A stretch of 64,000 bases of DNA from Caprimulgus europaeus (taxonomy: Eukaryota; Chordata; Aves; Caprimulgiformes; Caprimulgidae). A program made the translations under genes and the position numbers. Position 1 is the first letter of the stretch. Each line of letters opens with the position of its first letter. Positions 46,150 through 59,041 of the stretch are shown here, one piece after another. The notes under the pieces were generated by a model, which was not told the DNA's origin, did no database searches, and saw only the letters and a program-made list of their open reading frames with translations. The stretch spans positions 36,064,339 to 36,128,338 of the forward strand of contig OU015532.1 of the NCBI GenBank assembly GCA_907165065.1. The letters are read 5' to 3'.

Positions 46150-49100
46150 ACACGCTAGAAAAGATTTGAGAGCTCTGCCTCATCACTGAGAGGCCCGTGC
46201 AGGGTCCCCTTTGCTGTCCTCACCCAGCCTGGGGTTTAGAGGGGCTGGCAGGTGAGCTTCCTCCTGGTTTTGGTCCAGAGTTGGTGCCCATAGCACTGCA
46301 GATGACTTCAGCTCTTCATCTCCCCTCCTTTCTGACGGGGATACTCTGTGTTTACTCTTGTTTGTGTTTTGCAGTCAGCTGCCAGCATTACCAGGGCAGA
46401 GACGTTCCCTTCCCATTCCCCGTAGGTGCAGAAAGGCATGCAGCCCAGGAGAGCCCAGGACCCACACTGACCCACCATGGGGACACCGGTATGGCTGAGC
46501 TCCTGTCAAATTTGAATGCAGAAAGCCAGCGCTTCTTCATGCCTGAGGTGCATCTGTAGTTGCTGGCTGGTCCAAAAGACTTTTACCCGAAAGCCGGGTT
46601 GTGTGTGAAGTCCCCACATGTCAAACTGCTACTTCCAGCCCCACTGTCCTGGCATGTCTCCAGTCTCAGCTTCCACAGTGCCTCTCCTTCCAAGTGGCTC
46701 CAGCACCCGGTCCTGCTCGCAGCCCCACAAACCCGAAAGTTGGCTCTGATGGCCATGGTGGAGAAGAGAGTGCTGTTTTTTCCTCAAGAGTGGGCTATCT
46801 GCCATGAACCACAGATTCAAATTGTGGTAAAGAGTAGGGCTGCCTGTACATCTACATTTTCAGATATGTCCTCTTTTTCCACACATAAGTATCTCCAGTT
46901 GGATCTTTTTGGATTTTTTGTTGTTGTTGTTTAAGCTTTATAGATTTCTCATGGTTTTCTGAATATCTGGTTGACCCACCAGATTAAAAGCCCCTTGTTA
47001 TGGTGCAGCACATCTCAGAGACTCAGACAGGTACCCAGGACTCACCCCAGCGTACCTGGGACAGGCAGTACCCCAACTCACACTGTTGGGCACATGCACT
47101 GTGTCGAACCACGCGCATGAAATAAGTCTGATGCACACACCTACTTTGTGTGTACTGCCCCAATATATCTAAAATATATCTAAATAGCAATCTAAAATGC
47201 AAAGAATAACTCTACAGGGCACGTGCAGCACATCTGATGATACTTCCTGGAAGCATCCAACTTAATTCCACCATGCACTTACTGTGCACCTGTCTGCAAA
47301 ATCTTGAACAGAAAGATGGGAGCCCGAGAGGAGAATTTGCTGCAAATGTGTTCCTCAAGCCTACTTAGTCTATTCTTAGTGTCTTCCCATCTGTACTATG
47401 GGTCACATTAACAGGTTAGTACTTGCATGATCTCTTTGACTCCTCACAATTATCTCCCAGCTCTCTCTAGACATTGCCCACTGCTGTTGTGGCCACTTCT
47501 GCTCATGTGGTGCACACCATACTAAGGCTGCTCCCCTGATTTCCCCATGACACCCCATGGCAGAGGACTTGCACCCCTATGCTCCAATGGTTTAGATGGA
47601 ATTATTCCAAACAAAGCTGAATATAATTTCAATCAGAATTTGGCCTTTCTTTTAAGTGCATTTAGCCCTTGACTATGTTTCAAGTATGTTTCATCTTCTA
47701 CAGACCTTTGAAATACTCTCGTATTTGCGCACTATTGTAATGAGTGCAGCCCAGGAGCTGCTCTGATCTGCCAGGCAGAATGTGTGGATGCAAGACGAGG
47801 TGTTTCTGATGGCTGGGCCGAAGCTGAGACATGTGCCTCTACTGGATAGCCATCTGAGTCTGAATCTTGCCCTTTTTAGCAAGCTCCATTTGAGCATGTG
47901 AAAAATTGCTTGCAAAAACATCTGAAAATAATCCTTCCAATTTTGAGGGTAACCATCCAGAATGTTAATTTATTAAAGAAAGTCCCAGCTGATCATGGAC
48001 AGGCTCTGAAGAAAAGGCCCAGAGGAGCACAGTGGACCGAGAAGAAAGCCTGAGAGTTTGTCAGAGCTCTCGTAAGAGTCACTTTCTTCCTCTTTCCTCA
48101 CCAAGCACCCTGTGGGCTCTGTGGGATTTGAAAGGCCCTGAGGAAGATTTGGTGGCCTGCCTCTGCGTACTGAAAGCGCTGGCGTTAATGCGGTACCCTC
48201 GTCAAGCACACGTGAGGCTTTCCCCAGGGTCTGGAGAAGCCCCTTCCCTGCCCCTTTGTTTTGTTTCGCTAAAGCTCTGCCTGTGCTGAAGGGGTTACTG
48301 TCTCGTACAATATACCAGTGGGGCTGACTTGGCTGGAACAGACATTAACTTCCACAGTAAATCTGGCAGGAGCTGGTAATTACAGAAAAAGCAGCCAGGG
48401 GTCATGGCCAGCCAATGCTCTGGAGTAACAGAGCAGAAAATCAAAACAGAGGGGGAAGGGAAATCATATTCATCATAGTCTTTGGGCTGAGGTCGGTCTC
48501 CTCCAAACTATCAGGAGCCTGTCGTCAATTGTTATGTTTAGAAGGAGCCTCTGGAAGATGAGGTAATAATAATGTTAAACATTAACTTGTTAGTGCTCCC
48601 GCTGCACTGGAAATTCACCTCCACCCCAGCACAGCTGGGAAGGGGGAACGCACGCTCCCTGGAAACAGCCGGGGAATACAGTTTGCTAATTGCACTCCTG
48701 CATTTGTCCCCTTTCTGGCAGGTTTCTAGCACTAACACACGACCCAAAAGTTCCTGCTTCATGGGTCCTGCGCTCTCCTCCCTAGTCTTGCATGGCTTCA
48801 AAATCCTCCAGCACGTGCTTCTCCCCTTGCCACCGCTCCGGAGGGCAGACAGCACCGTGAGGTCCTTGAGAGGGTGGAAAAAACTCACATATGGAGCAGG
48901 AGCAAGCACTGAATGCATGAGTTGCATCCTGATAAAGCCTGGAAGAAAAGACAACTGACGACACAATGGCTGTCCTATAGCTCCTCATAGCACTGTGCTC
49001 CAACATCTCTCCTTACAGCCTGAGTTAAATCAGTGGCTGCTCTGTAGCTGTGGCTCTAAATGGGCTAACGTGACCTGAGGGCCCATCCATGAAGAAAGTG

Positions 49101-50425
49101 AGGTCATGGCAGGAGGAGTAGGTCTGTAAAATGCAGGGCAGCTTGCAGGTAAAATAGCTACTTTGCTACTGCAGAAGTTGCTTCAGTGTTTATTTGGACT
49201 TCTGCTTGGGCTCTCACATGCACACAAACCATCACGCCATCCTGCTGGAAAACCCCATCCCCTGACACAGTTGCCTGGATTAAACAGACGTGGCACTGCA
49301 GAAACAAAGAGCAGAACAGGGCTTTAGCCCTGGCTGTGACACAGCTTGGCACGTCCCCTCTGACGGCTGCCTGGCTTCACCCCGCCCTTTGGTAAAATGG
49401 GGAGTATAAAACCTGCCTTAAAGGGGTGCTGAGGCTGAAATAATCCACAATTACAGAGCACTGCTGACATCTCCAGAAGATGAGAGTCACTAAAATGGAA
49501 AATTCAACTGTCAGTGGTAATATAAAAGAACCTGGGGTCTAATGCACAGAAAACATGGATTAACCAGTGCAGGTTGAGCTGGCCTCAGGAACAAGTCATT
49601 GGCCTGCATCGTCCCACGTGCTTTGTGCATGGTTCGGCTCGCTTGCGCAGCAGCCCTGTTCTGCTTCGAGGGACAAGCCCCTCGCCAGCTTCTGCAGAGG
49701 AGGGGCCAGAACAAGAGCCCCTTTTCTGCCAGGCTGTCGTGTTGTCCTGGCTCAGGCTGAGTGATCCTGGATAACGCTGGAGAAATGGTTTGTTTACTCA
49801 TTAAATGACTAACGAGGTGGCCCCTCTCCGCATGTCCATCAGTGCTCAGTGGAGCAGAGATTCAGCAGGCGAGTGGCTGCCGCTGTTAGACGTGGTGGGC
49901 TACCGACTGGCTCAGAGAACAGAGGGCAGGAGCCACGCGTGATGTCCTGAGGCCAGCTGCTGCTCAGTGGTTGCTGGCACCAACCCACTGGTTGTATCCC
50001 TATAGGTTTACCCTGAAAGCAGCACTGGTGTTGCAGTAACCCCATAGGCAGTGTGTGGGGTGGTAAAACAGACAGATAGAACACAGCAAAGTGTAAATTA
50101 TGGCTTTTTTACATGCACCCTGTCTCCTGCCTGCCCTGCTGCATCTCATTTTTGCATTCATAAAAACCTATAAAAAATGGGGGAAAACAGGATACTGGGA
50201 GCAGACTGGTTTTTATCTCTCAGTAGCCCCTCACTGCTGTACTACACACCCACCTTTGTGGGTCACCCCATCTCAGCTTTCACGTTTCACTTTAGCCATC
50301 TGACACACAAACAAGCTATCAGTTTAATTCGTGGCTGTATCTGGAGGGAGCCTGGCTGGCTACCTGTCACTGGGTGATGGGTAACCAGTGCACGTCTTTG
50401 CTCACAGCAGGTGTGATTCAGCCAA
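46150..50425. other. intergenic DNA, no gene seen
   Basis: No supported exon. The stretch contains one probable SINE piece (49,335-49,450). Sequence around 48,300-48,420 lacks repeats and open frames. Confidence 0.5.
49335..49450 (+). mobile_element. possible MIR-type SINE fragment
   Basis: GGCTGTGACACAGCTTGGCA, CTGGCTTCACC, TTTGGTAAAATGGGGAGTAT and AAAACCTGCCTTAAAGGGGT follow the second half of MIR (CTGTGTGACCTTGGGCA, TCAGTTTCCCC, GTAAAATGGGGATAAT, ACCTACCTCACAGGGTTG). Confidence 0.45.
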
Positions 50426-50431
50426 TGGGAC

Positions 50432-50921
50432 ACAAAGATGATTGAGTGGAACATCTCCCTTATGAGGAAAGGCTGAGGGAGCTGGGTCTCTTCAGCTTGG
50501 AGAAGAGGAGACTGAGGGGTAACCTCATTAATGTTTATAAATGTATGAAGGGTGAGTGTCACGAGGATGGAGCCAGGCTCTTCTCGGTGACAACCGATGA
50601 TAGGACAAGGGGCAACGGGTGTAAACTGGAACACAGGAGGTTCCACTTAAACTTGAGAAGAAACTTCTTTACTGTGAGGGTGTCAGAGCACTGGAACAGG
50701 CTGCCCAGGGAGGTTGTGGAGTCTCCTTCTCTGGAGACATTCAAGACCTGCCTGGACGCCTTCCTGTGTGATCTCATGTAGGTGTTCCTGCTCCAGCAGG
50801 AGGGTTGGACTACATGATCTTTCAAGGTCCCTTCCAATCCCTAGCATTGATTCTGTGATTCTGTGATTCTGTGATTCTGTGATTCTGTGATTCTGTGATT
50901 CTGTGATTCTGTGATTCTGTG
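50432..50921 (+). mobile_element. CR1 LINE, 3' end only, plus orientation
   Basis: About 490 bp of CR1, from GAACATCTCCCTTATGAGGA through the region coding [20 protein letters not shown] and [20 protein letters not shown] to the 3'UTR and an octamer tail. The terminal part of ORF2 is still open ([11 protein letters not shown] to FLCDLM), suggesting a fairly young copy. Everything 5' of this was lost by the 5' truncation usual for CR1. Confidence 0.95.
50850..50921 (+). repeat. (ATTCTGTG)9 tail of the CR1 copy
   Basis: Nine perfect ATTCTGTG octamers end the CR1 element. CR1 copies normally end in two to four such octamers, so this tail is expanded. Reading it on the minus strand gives the repetitive frame SQNHRITE, which has no gene meaning. 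Confidence 0.97.
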
Positions 50922-52269
50922 ACATAGCTTATGGTGAGGAGCATGGGTGAGAGGTAGCCCTTGTGCTGGTGGGCTGGGGTTGCAGCTGGGTAATAACCAA
51001 GCCACAACCTCAGATCACGACGTACTTGTACTTCGAGGCCGCTCGGCAGGCTGCACTGGATGCCTGGGGCTGGGGCTCTGGCTCCTTCTGTTTCTAGTCA
51101 AGTAAGAACAGGGAACTACAAATGTATATTTTTTCAGGGGATTTCTAGCCAAATTTTTTCAAGGCCAAGGTGTTAAGCTTCAGGTGTTCACACAAACTCT
51201 GCAGTGCTTCTCTGAATTGCAGCCTGCTTCTGTTCAGGTGCATGCCATGCTGTTCGCTCATGGAGAACAGGAGCCCGTGCAGCTGCAGCCCGGGACCCAT
51301 GGGTGCTGTGCCACCCCGGCTTTGGGAGGCCAGCCAGCCGGCAGCGGCACGGGCAGACACGCTCTGGGGCATCTGAGGGAAGCCAGCACTGCGACTGCCC
51401 ACACAGCTTTCAGATGTCTAGGCACAGTTCCTCCCACGTAACATTCTCGCAAACATCGTTTGTGAGAATTAAATATCTCCAGGGTAAAAGGTCCAGGTTT
51501 GGACCTCTCTGAGGAGGGCCCAACCAAGTGCCACTTGAGCTTTTTTAAACCATAAGACATAAGGACACACAAAAATAATAATCCAGGAATCTTCAGAAGA
51601 TGTGGGAACCATTCTTACTTCAAATACAAGTGCAAATTTCTCTAACCTCAGTGTCATGATTCAGCATTTCTGAAGTAAATAATTTACAATAACAAAAGCA
51701 AGAAACTAAGAGGTTTGTGTGGGATCAAGGTAAAAACGAGTTTTGCAATATGAGAGAGATGAAAGGTAGATTATCATGAAACCAGGACATCTTGATCCTA
51801 CCACTAAGGAAAAGCTGAATCCTCCGCCACAAAACCTAGTCTGAGTCATTGTTTAATGAACCGAGCGTTGCTCACAAAAACTCAGCTCTGAGCTCTTTTT
51901 TTCAGATAATAATAACAGTGCTGATATTTTTATATTGAGTTAATGGTCTTGAAGAAGAGCCACAAAATTGTACTTTGCTGTACAAACTCCTACTGAAGAG
52001 AAGTACATCTGGAGGGTAACAAAAAGATTCTGGATGCACTGTTTACTTAACCCCCCCAAACCTCTTCTTTCCCTCCCACATGAGCACCTAAACCCACTTG
52101 TGTGCTTGTTGGGAATGACGAGGTCTGTACTCAGGGTTGCAGGGTTTTACAGTACGATTCAAAGAAAAGCAGAAACTGTCTTGTGCTCTCCCCGTCTTTG
52201 CCAGCTCTACTGACACTGAGGAGGAGGATGCCAACATAGCTTAAACCTCAGCAGACCTTTGCAGAGCTG

Positions 52270-52335
52270 GCTCGCTATTTCTATCCACATTTTACAGCTG
52301 GAGGAACACGTTCAAAGCCAGGACCTTGACAATAC
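52270..52335 (+). mobile_element. possible MIR-type SINE fragment
   Basis: TATCCACATTTTACAGCTGG and AGGAACACGTTCAAAGCCAG resemble the MIR segment CCCATTTTACAGATGAGGAAAC. The piece is short. Confidence 0.3.
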
Positions 52336-52524
52336 CAGTGTGCTTTTACAAAACTGATTCAGCTGCACCAGAGTTAGCAAGATAAGCCCTGGCATAGGCA
52401 GGTCTCCTTTCCTGGCAGCAGGGTCCCAAAGGCAGCTGAAAGCCCCCATCTACAACCACCTCCCAGCAGTGCTAAGGCTGCTGCTCTGGTATTATCAATA
52501 AGTGGTTTCTATGAGAATTTTGTC

Positions 52525-52615
52525 CTGATGGGGCAAAGCTGAAGCAATTTGCCCAGGACCAGCGTACAGGTTAGTGTCAGAACCAGGAAAGGTAGATAAA
52601 TCTCTGGCTCCTTGC
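52525..52615 (+). mobile_element. possible MIR-type SINE fragment
   Basis: AAGCTGAAGCAATTTGCCCA, GGACCAGCGTACAGGTTAGT, GTCAGAACCAGGAAAGG and CTCTGGCTCC resemble the MIR body (GACTTGCCCAAGGTCAC, AGTGGCAGAGCCAGGA, CTCTGACTCC). It may belong with the piece at 52,270-52,335. Confidence 0.4.
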
Positions 52616-55600
52616 AGTTAAGGATGTGTGTAGACAATTGGGCTGGGAGCTTGTCATCACCTCTTATGAGGAAAGTGAAAGGGGGAGGCCTCTTGGAGAG
52701 CATTAGTGCTTTTATTGCAGAGAGATATTACCAAAGATTGCACAGTGGAACATGTTCCAGAATCAGGAGGGAACTCAACCCTAAATCTTTTGATTCTTTT
52801 TGCAGCTGGAAACATGTCACAGCAGGATCCACTGCAGGTCCTAGTGCTGGAAAACAATGGAGATAAATGGTACAAGAAGGTTTTACTCATATAAAAACAG
52901 CACTTTTTTTTTTTTTTCTAATATGAAATTATTTTCACACCAGGCCTCTCCCTGACACTGGGAGAAGGACCATGACAGGCTGAGGGATGAGTAGATGCAG
53001 CATGAGACAAGAAGGTGGAATTTGGCAGTCGATTGAAGAGATGTTGATCTAAATTATACTTCACTTTACCACTGTGTGACCCTTTTCCTTATGCTTTGAC
53101 TGGGCTTTCCGAATGCTTCCGATGCAGGTTTCCATACTTGGACTGCAACATTTCAGATACCTGCAACTGTGAAACTCGGTGAGGAACAGCCTGAGAGCTT
53201 GACTCCCTCACCTTGAACCTCCTTGGATGTGGTCAGGGCGTAGCCAGCCACTGATGTGTGAAAGCCAGCATTTGCTTGCTCACTCATTTGCTTTCAACCT
53301 CCACCCCCCATAGCCATTGAAATGTTGCTTTTGGCAAGAACTGGGGCACAGGGGAGGGACAATTACCACGAGCACTCATTGTTTGCAGAATGTTTTTCTT
53401 AATGCCTTAGGAAAAAAAAAAAAAAGGGTCAGGTTGAAAGGTCAGCCGACCTCTTTGTTTTCTTTGGAATGAGAGATTCAAACCCTTCAGAAAATGTTTT
53501 ATTAGCTCTTCTGAATTTCACTTTCTTCAGAGGTTTTCTCTCCAGGCAATGTTTAGAGGCACCAGCAAGGAGTGCCCACGCTCATCAAGCTGAAGGTGAT
53601 TTAAGGAGAAGAACAAAATCTGTGCCTTGGCTAATGGAAAGCAATTCTTTGCTTCAAATTTTGTTATGAAAGAAAAAACCCACTTGCTTGCTGAGGAAGA
53701 AGGAGCTTAGGGAGTGAGTAAAGGGCTGTGGAGTCAGGTTTTACCTTAGCTGTGGTCAGCACTAACTGGAAGAGTTCTCTGTTTGACCCAAGCATCAGCT
53801 GCTCACACCAGGAGCATTTGCAGTCTTGTGCATAGATAAGGAACGTCCATAGGACAAGTCCGCACAAGCGGTGCTTCAGCGTTTTGGCCTCTGTGGAGCG
53901 GGACGGGGTGGCTGGCGAGGGCACAGCGGTGGCTGGAGGAGGTGGTGGGGCAGCCGGACCCCCTTTCTGCCTGTGGAAAACCACAGAAAATGAGATTCCT
54001 CTCCTTTGTGAAGGGCTTTCAAAGCTGATGACAAAAGGCAGTATTCAGAGCTGGAAACTATTATTGTTTTTCTTTGGGGGCATTCAGTCCTGGCCAGGTT
54101 GGGGATTCAGCAGTAAATGAGGATAAGAAATGCTGGTATTGCCATTTACTATGGCATATATTGAAATTAAAGACTTCATTCCTTTCATTTTGGTAACTTT
54201 ACTGACCACCGTATAGTTGATATAATGTGTTTTCAAAGCAATCCAGGTATTACCATTCACTCTAATGGCACTAAGAAAGCCTGATTTCCTCCTCCTTTTC
54301 ATTTCCAGGGTTGCAGTCATTGAGATGTAAAAGACATGGGCTCCAAACAGAGATGTTCCTGCAGTTAGGGCCATCAAAATGGTGTGGGGGCCCTCTGGGA
54401 CAGTCTTCTCACCATGAATGAATGAGAAGAAAGTGGTTTAGCATACAGCCTCCCTTCTACAGAAGACACTGAAAAACCTTGAGTTTTTCATTCATACTTC
54501 TCAAAATGCTTCACAGCAGGAGTAGGTATCATTTCCCCTTCCACCTATGCTGTAGTGCACAAGTGCCAAGCCCACCTGACATCACTAACATGTTCATAGC
54601 TTATTGTGGGGATGAGCTGCAAACACAGGCATGTCTGTGGGTGGCAATGAGCAGATCCATGTCAAGAGATCCAAGAAGCAGGTCTAAATAAATAAGTACA
54701 ACACTGACTGAAGAAAGCAGCTCAGCTCTCGGAAGCAGGACAGCTGTGTCAGCAGGGTATCCACGCTGGAGGTAGCCCAGCTGATAAACCTGTTACCTGA
54801 AGTTGCTGCAGCACTCACCTGGCATGGCTGCTGGGCTTCCAAGCTCCAAGGTAATGGTTCTTCTGGTTTGGGGGACAACTCAGGGGCTGCTGCACCATAG
54901 TCCACACAGCAACACAGCCACCATTTCTTTCAGTGTGGGAACTGGGGGTGGCTTTAACCAGCTGTCCATAGTCCCTTCCTATTTACACCTCCATTAATGC
55001 ACCTGAGTGATGACTTTTATGCAGCTTGGGAAGAGAGTGGCTTAGCTTGGCCTCCTCACAGGTGTCAGCCCCCCCATGCCCCCAGTGCAAGCCATTAGCA
55101 GGGCTTTCCTTCCTCAGCAGCCCTCCTGCCTCTGGATTCAACACTCAGCTCAGAAGACAAGCCCAGATAAAACTTTTCTTTACAGAAGCAAATATTGCTC
55201 CCTTGCCCAAAACAGCACTGCCCAGCTGTCTGGCCTGGCTGTCCCCTTTGCAGTGCCACCAAGCCCTGTTCCACCCAAGGACACCAGGATCTCTGGGTGG
55301 TGGAGAGGACGGGGATGGTGTACACTCATCCTATGTTGTTTCACCCAGACAGGCATTTTGGTCAGCTACCTCGGTTTGGGATGGCAATTTGATCCTGCAG
55401 AATAAATGTACGGATTACAAACCGGAGCAGCCTGAGCTTGGAAGATAGGCACCCTACGTGAATACAAGCTAGAAAAACAGTGTCCTGACCCTCTCCTCAG
55501 GCAGGGTAACCAACGCCCTGGCAGCTCTGCGAGCGCTTTGACTCTGTTACCTAATCTCCAGCTGTGGGCTCCGCGCCGTGCCAAGTCTCCTTTGGCTCTG

Positions 55601-58600
55601 TCTAGTAATAATCGTTTCTGGAGCCCCGCCAGGGCCTCCTGCCAGTTCCAGTCACACTCTGCTAATGCGAGAGGCAGAGTTTATTAATTCATCGCCAAGG
55701 CCCATTGTCTAGGACACTGCCTGGCTGTTTATTTACTCCAATATGGTCTGTATTTACTCAGACAGAGCAAGCGAAGGGACTTTGTTTAACTTTGCAAGAC
55801 CTTCTGCTGGAGGAGACATGTGACCTAATGCAGAACTTCAGATAAATGTGCAGAGCTCGGGAAGGACCTTTTTTTTTCTTCTTCTTTTTTTTTTTTTAAG
55901 TGTGGCCTCAAATAACACCGGTAGCCAGTATTGACAAACTGCAGCAAAGTGTAATAAAGGAAAGGAAAACATAATAGAGTTCTCATTTGAAATACGTTTG
56001 CGAGTGTTTTGAAGATAAAAGGAGAAAAACAAGTGCGTACCCTAGGACTGAGGCCACGAGATAGGGATTTGCAGCAAAGGGAAAGGACTTTGCTTAAAGA
56101 AAGGGACAAGTCAAGACATGTTAACCTGAGGCCACCCTCCCCTTTCCACTGACCTCCAGCTGCCTTTGGAGGTGGGAAGAGGCTTCTGCAGAGGGCAGGT
56201 AATGTCACCTGATGGCAGCATGCTGGCTGTGCTATGAAATGGCATGCCAGGAGAGCAGTTGTAAAGCCCAGTCAAGCTTTGTCCATCAGGAGAGTATTTT
56301 CTTCCAGGCAATGCTGCTGTACTGGCATAACCCTCAGTGAGCATTTCTGTCAGAGTAAAGGTGCCTTCTGCTAATGCAATTAAAGCTGAAGATTAAATAT
56401 TATGTTTTCTTCAGCAATAAAACCTATTTAAGGAAGTCCTGCCTTCTTGTCCTTGCTCTCACCTTTGCACTGTTCTCAGTTGCACCTTCGCTTGTTGTGA
56501 AATTGTGCTGTAGCCCGAATCTTTGCAAGTATCTCAGTTTAGGAAAGAAGAAAACTTTTCCAAACAACAATAAACTTTCCCCATGAGGTATGTGCGGTTC
56601 TGACTAAAACACCTTCATGTGCTTATATACAGGGTAAGCTCAGTCCAGAGAAAGGCTACTGTATTATTTTAATTCTACTGGTTTATTTAATGTGGTAGAA
56701 ATCATGCATCCATGTACATGTGTATACAGATGTACACTACTTCCATGCATGTGTGTATTTATAGAGAAAACCCCTCTGGGAGCGGGGGTAGGGAAAAATA
56801 CAGCAATCTGAACAGTGCATGCTCTTGTCTGGCTTGTTGCAAGTCAGATCCTCAACACTATTGTAACATGGTTTTGTATTTAATTTCCTGTGTTTGTAAC
56901 TCAAGCCAGCTTCCAGTGTTGCTTGTGTGAGTGTTTGTTTGGGTTTCTCTGAGGGCCTTTCTTTTGTTGGAAAGTGTGAGGATTTTAACATAGCTGTTAA
57001 CACCGCACTAAAAAGCCTGATCTTGTTTTCATTGGGGCAACTGCTAGAACACCTTTCTGTTCCCAGTGGGAGTGGTGCTGGTTCCCAAGTCCAGCATCAT
57101 CACCTCCACACCCCGGTTGTACCTCTGTCTGGGGACACTGTACAGCCAGCCCCTGGGGGAGGTTTTGCTCCCGCTTGGCACCTATGTGGAAGGCCCATAT
57201 GTCTTCAGGACAGCAGCAAGCCCGGGCTGTGACTGATGGAGCAGGTGGATTTAGTTTCTGCAGCTCCAGAAGTTTTCTTACCTTTGCTGGACGTGCCCCC
57301 ACCTCTGCAGAGAGGTGAGCAGGACATGCTGCACTGTCCATCCCGCGCCACTGCTTCATGCAGACCAACTAAATGTGCCCAGTTGTCAAGCCAGTGTGTC
57401 AAAGCCTGTGGTCTGTGTGCTTTTCTATTTGGCCTGACCAGCGAGGCATCTCTGAGCACGAACAAGGGCACCGCCTCCTCCCCACTGCCTCAAGCCACCC
57501 CCAGCCCGTGCCCAAGCTTTACGCAGGGACAACTGACCTCACAGCATTGATGGCACCAGCCGCGGGACACCGCCTTTGTTGGGTGCATGGGGTGACATCT
57601 GTGGCTGCTGGCTGACCACCATGATGGCTTCATTTTGGGTGATGTGCTGGCTTGGTCCCACTGCCCTGCTGTACCACAGGCACCCGAGTCGGGCTGCGGC
57701 ATGGCCACCCCTTCAGCCTGCTGCCAGCCAGGCTGTCTGCACACCACGCTCCCTCCTGAGGTCTGCTGCTCCTGCCCGTCCTCCTCCACAAGCCAAACCC
57801 GCCTTGCCAAATATGCACAGTGGCTGATACCACTGGTTTGTTTACTGGAGAAGTTTTGCAATGGAGTGTGAAGAGAGGGAGGTACCACGCGTGGGGTAGT
57901 GGCAAAACAGCGGGGGGCAGGCGATGGGTGGGTTTGTGTCTCTGTGCAGAACAGCACATGCTGCTTCTCACTGGTTTGCCTTTTCAACAGGAACCAGCAG
58001 CCTCCTCAGTGGCAGGGGGAAGGTGCAGGAAAAGGTTGGGAACCTCTGGTCTGCTGACCTGTGTTGTGTGGAGCATCATCATCCTTCCCATGCTTTGAGC
58101 TGCGTTCTCCCAGAACACCTGGCAGTGAGAGGATCAGTTCTTGGGAGGTGGACACCTGGGCTGGGCAGAGTCTGACATTTCCCTGCCATACCCCACCAAC
58201 GCCATCGCTCCTCCCGAGGGCTCGTACTATCACCTGCTACCTCTATCAGCAGCAGAGTAGCCCAGGTACTGAAGGGTCCCCATAGATATTTTCTATACCA
58301 GCTCATTTCAGTCCAGATTAGTGAGTTTTTCCATGCCTGAGGCTGGTATTCCCCAGTGGTTTATTTGGAGTAGCATGCGAATCCTAGAGGATGTGTAATC
58401 TTATGTTGACCATTGGGTCTCATTTGTGTATTTTATTAGTTAATTTTTAAACACTGACCTAGAGCTCTGGATCCATTTTAAAATAATCCAAATTATAAAT
58501 AAACAGACTGCCTAGCATGGGCTTGGAACAATAAATCAGGAGAAAAACAATTAAACACAACAGAAAAAAAAATGGTCTTGAGAGAAAACAGACACTGAAA

Positions 58601-58984
58601 GAAGAAAAGGCACACCAACATATATTCTAAGGGAGAGGCAGAAACAGTACAAGACTGAAAGAAAAAGAAAGAAAGGTAAAGAAACTTCACATGCTTTTTT
58701 TTTTTTTTTTTTAAGAAAAAGAAGGATTGCATTCAGGTAATAAATAACACAGCATTAGCACGAACACCTCTGTTAGGCTTAATTAAAACAGATTCATCTA
58801 AATGAAAAATCAATCCTCTAAGCAGCTCGTAATATTCACGTTCACCGCTTGTAGCTGCTCACTGAGCCCGGGTGTAACGAGGAGAGCCCAGACGTGTGTG
58901 ACATTAAAGCTGACACGCAGCTGAGCTGCACCCTGCCCGCTGGGGAGCTCGGGGCAGCCCTGCCGTGGAAGGCAGCCCGGGAGC

Positions 58985-59041
58985 CAGGGGAGCTGGGGGG
59001 CTGCACAGGGGAGCGGGGGGCTGCACAGGGGAGCGGGGGGC
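58985..59041. repeat. G-rich 20-bp tandem repeat, about 2.5 copies
   Basis: The unit CTGCACAGGGGAGCGGGGGG repeats with a 20-bp period from about 59,001, preceded by a variant copy with AGCTGGGGGG. Five runs of four or more G lie within about 55 bases on the plus strand, enough for a G-quadruplex. Confidence 0.85.

Noticed and set aside
45193-46158. Several frames of 100-160 codons on both strands
   Set aside because: GC-rich composition gives overlapping frames in opposite directions. None has a domain or splice structure.
50446-50781. 111-codon plus-strand frame [20 protein letters not shown]...
   Set aside because: It is the C-terminus of CR1 ORF2, not a host gene.
57490-57987. 165-codon minus-strand frame
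   Set aside because: Low-complexity mix with overlapping plus-strand frames of similar length, and no resemblance to BMF or any family I know.
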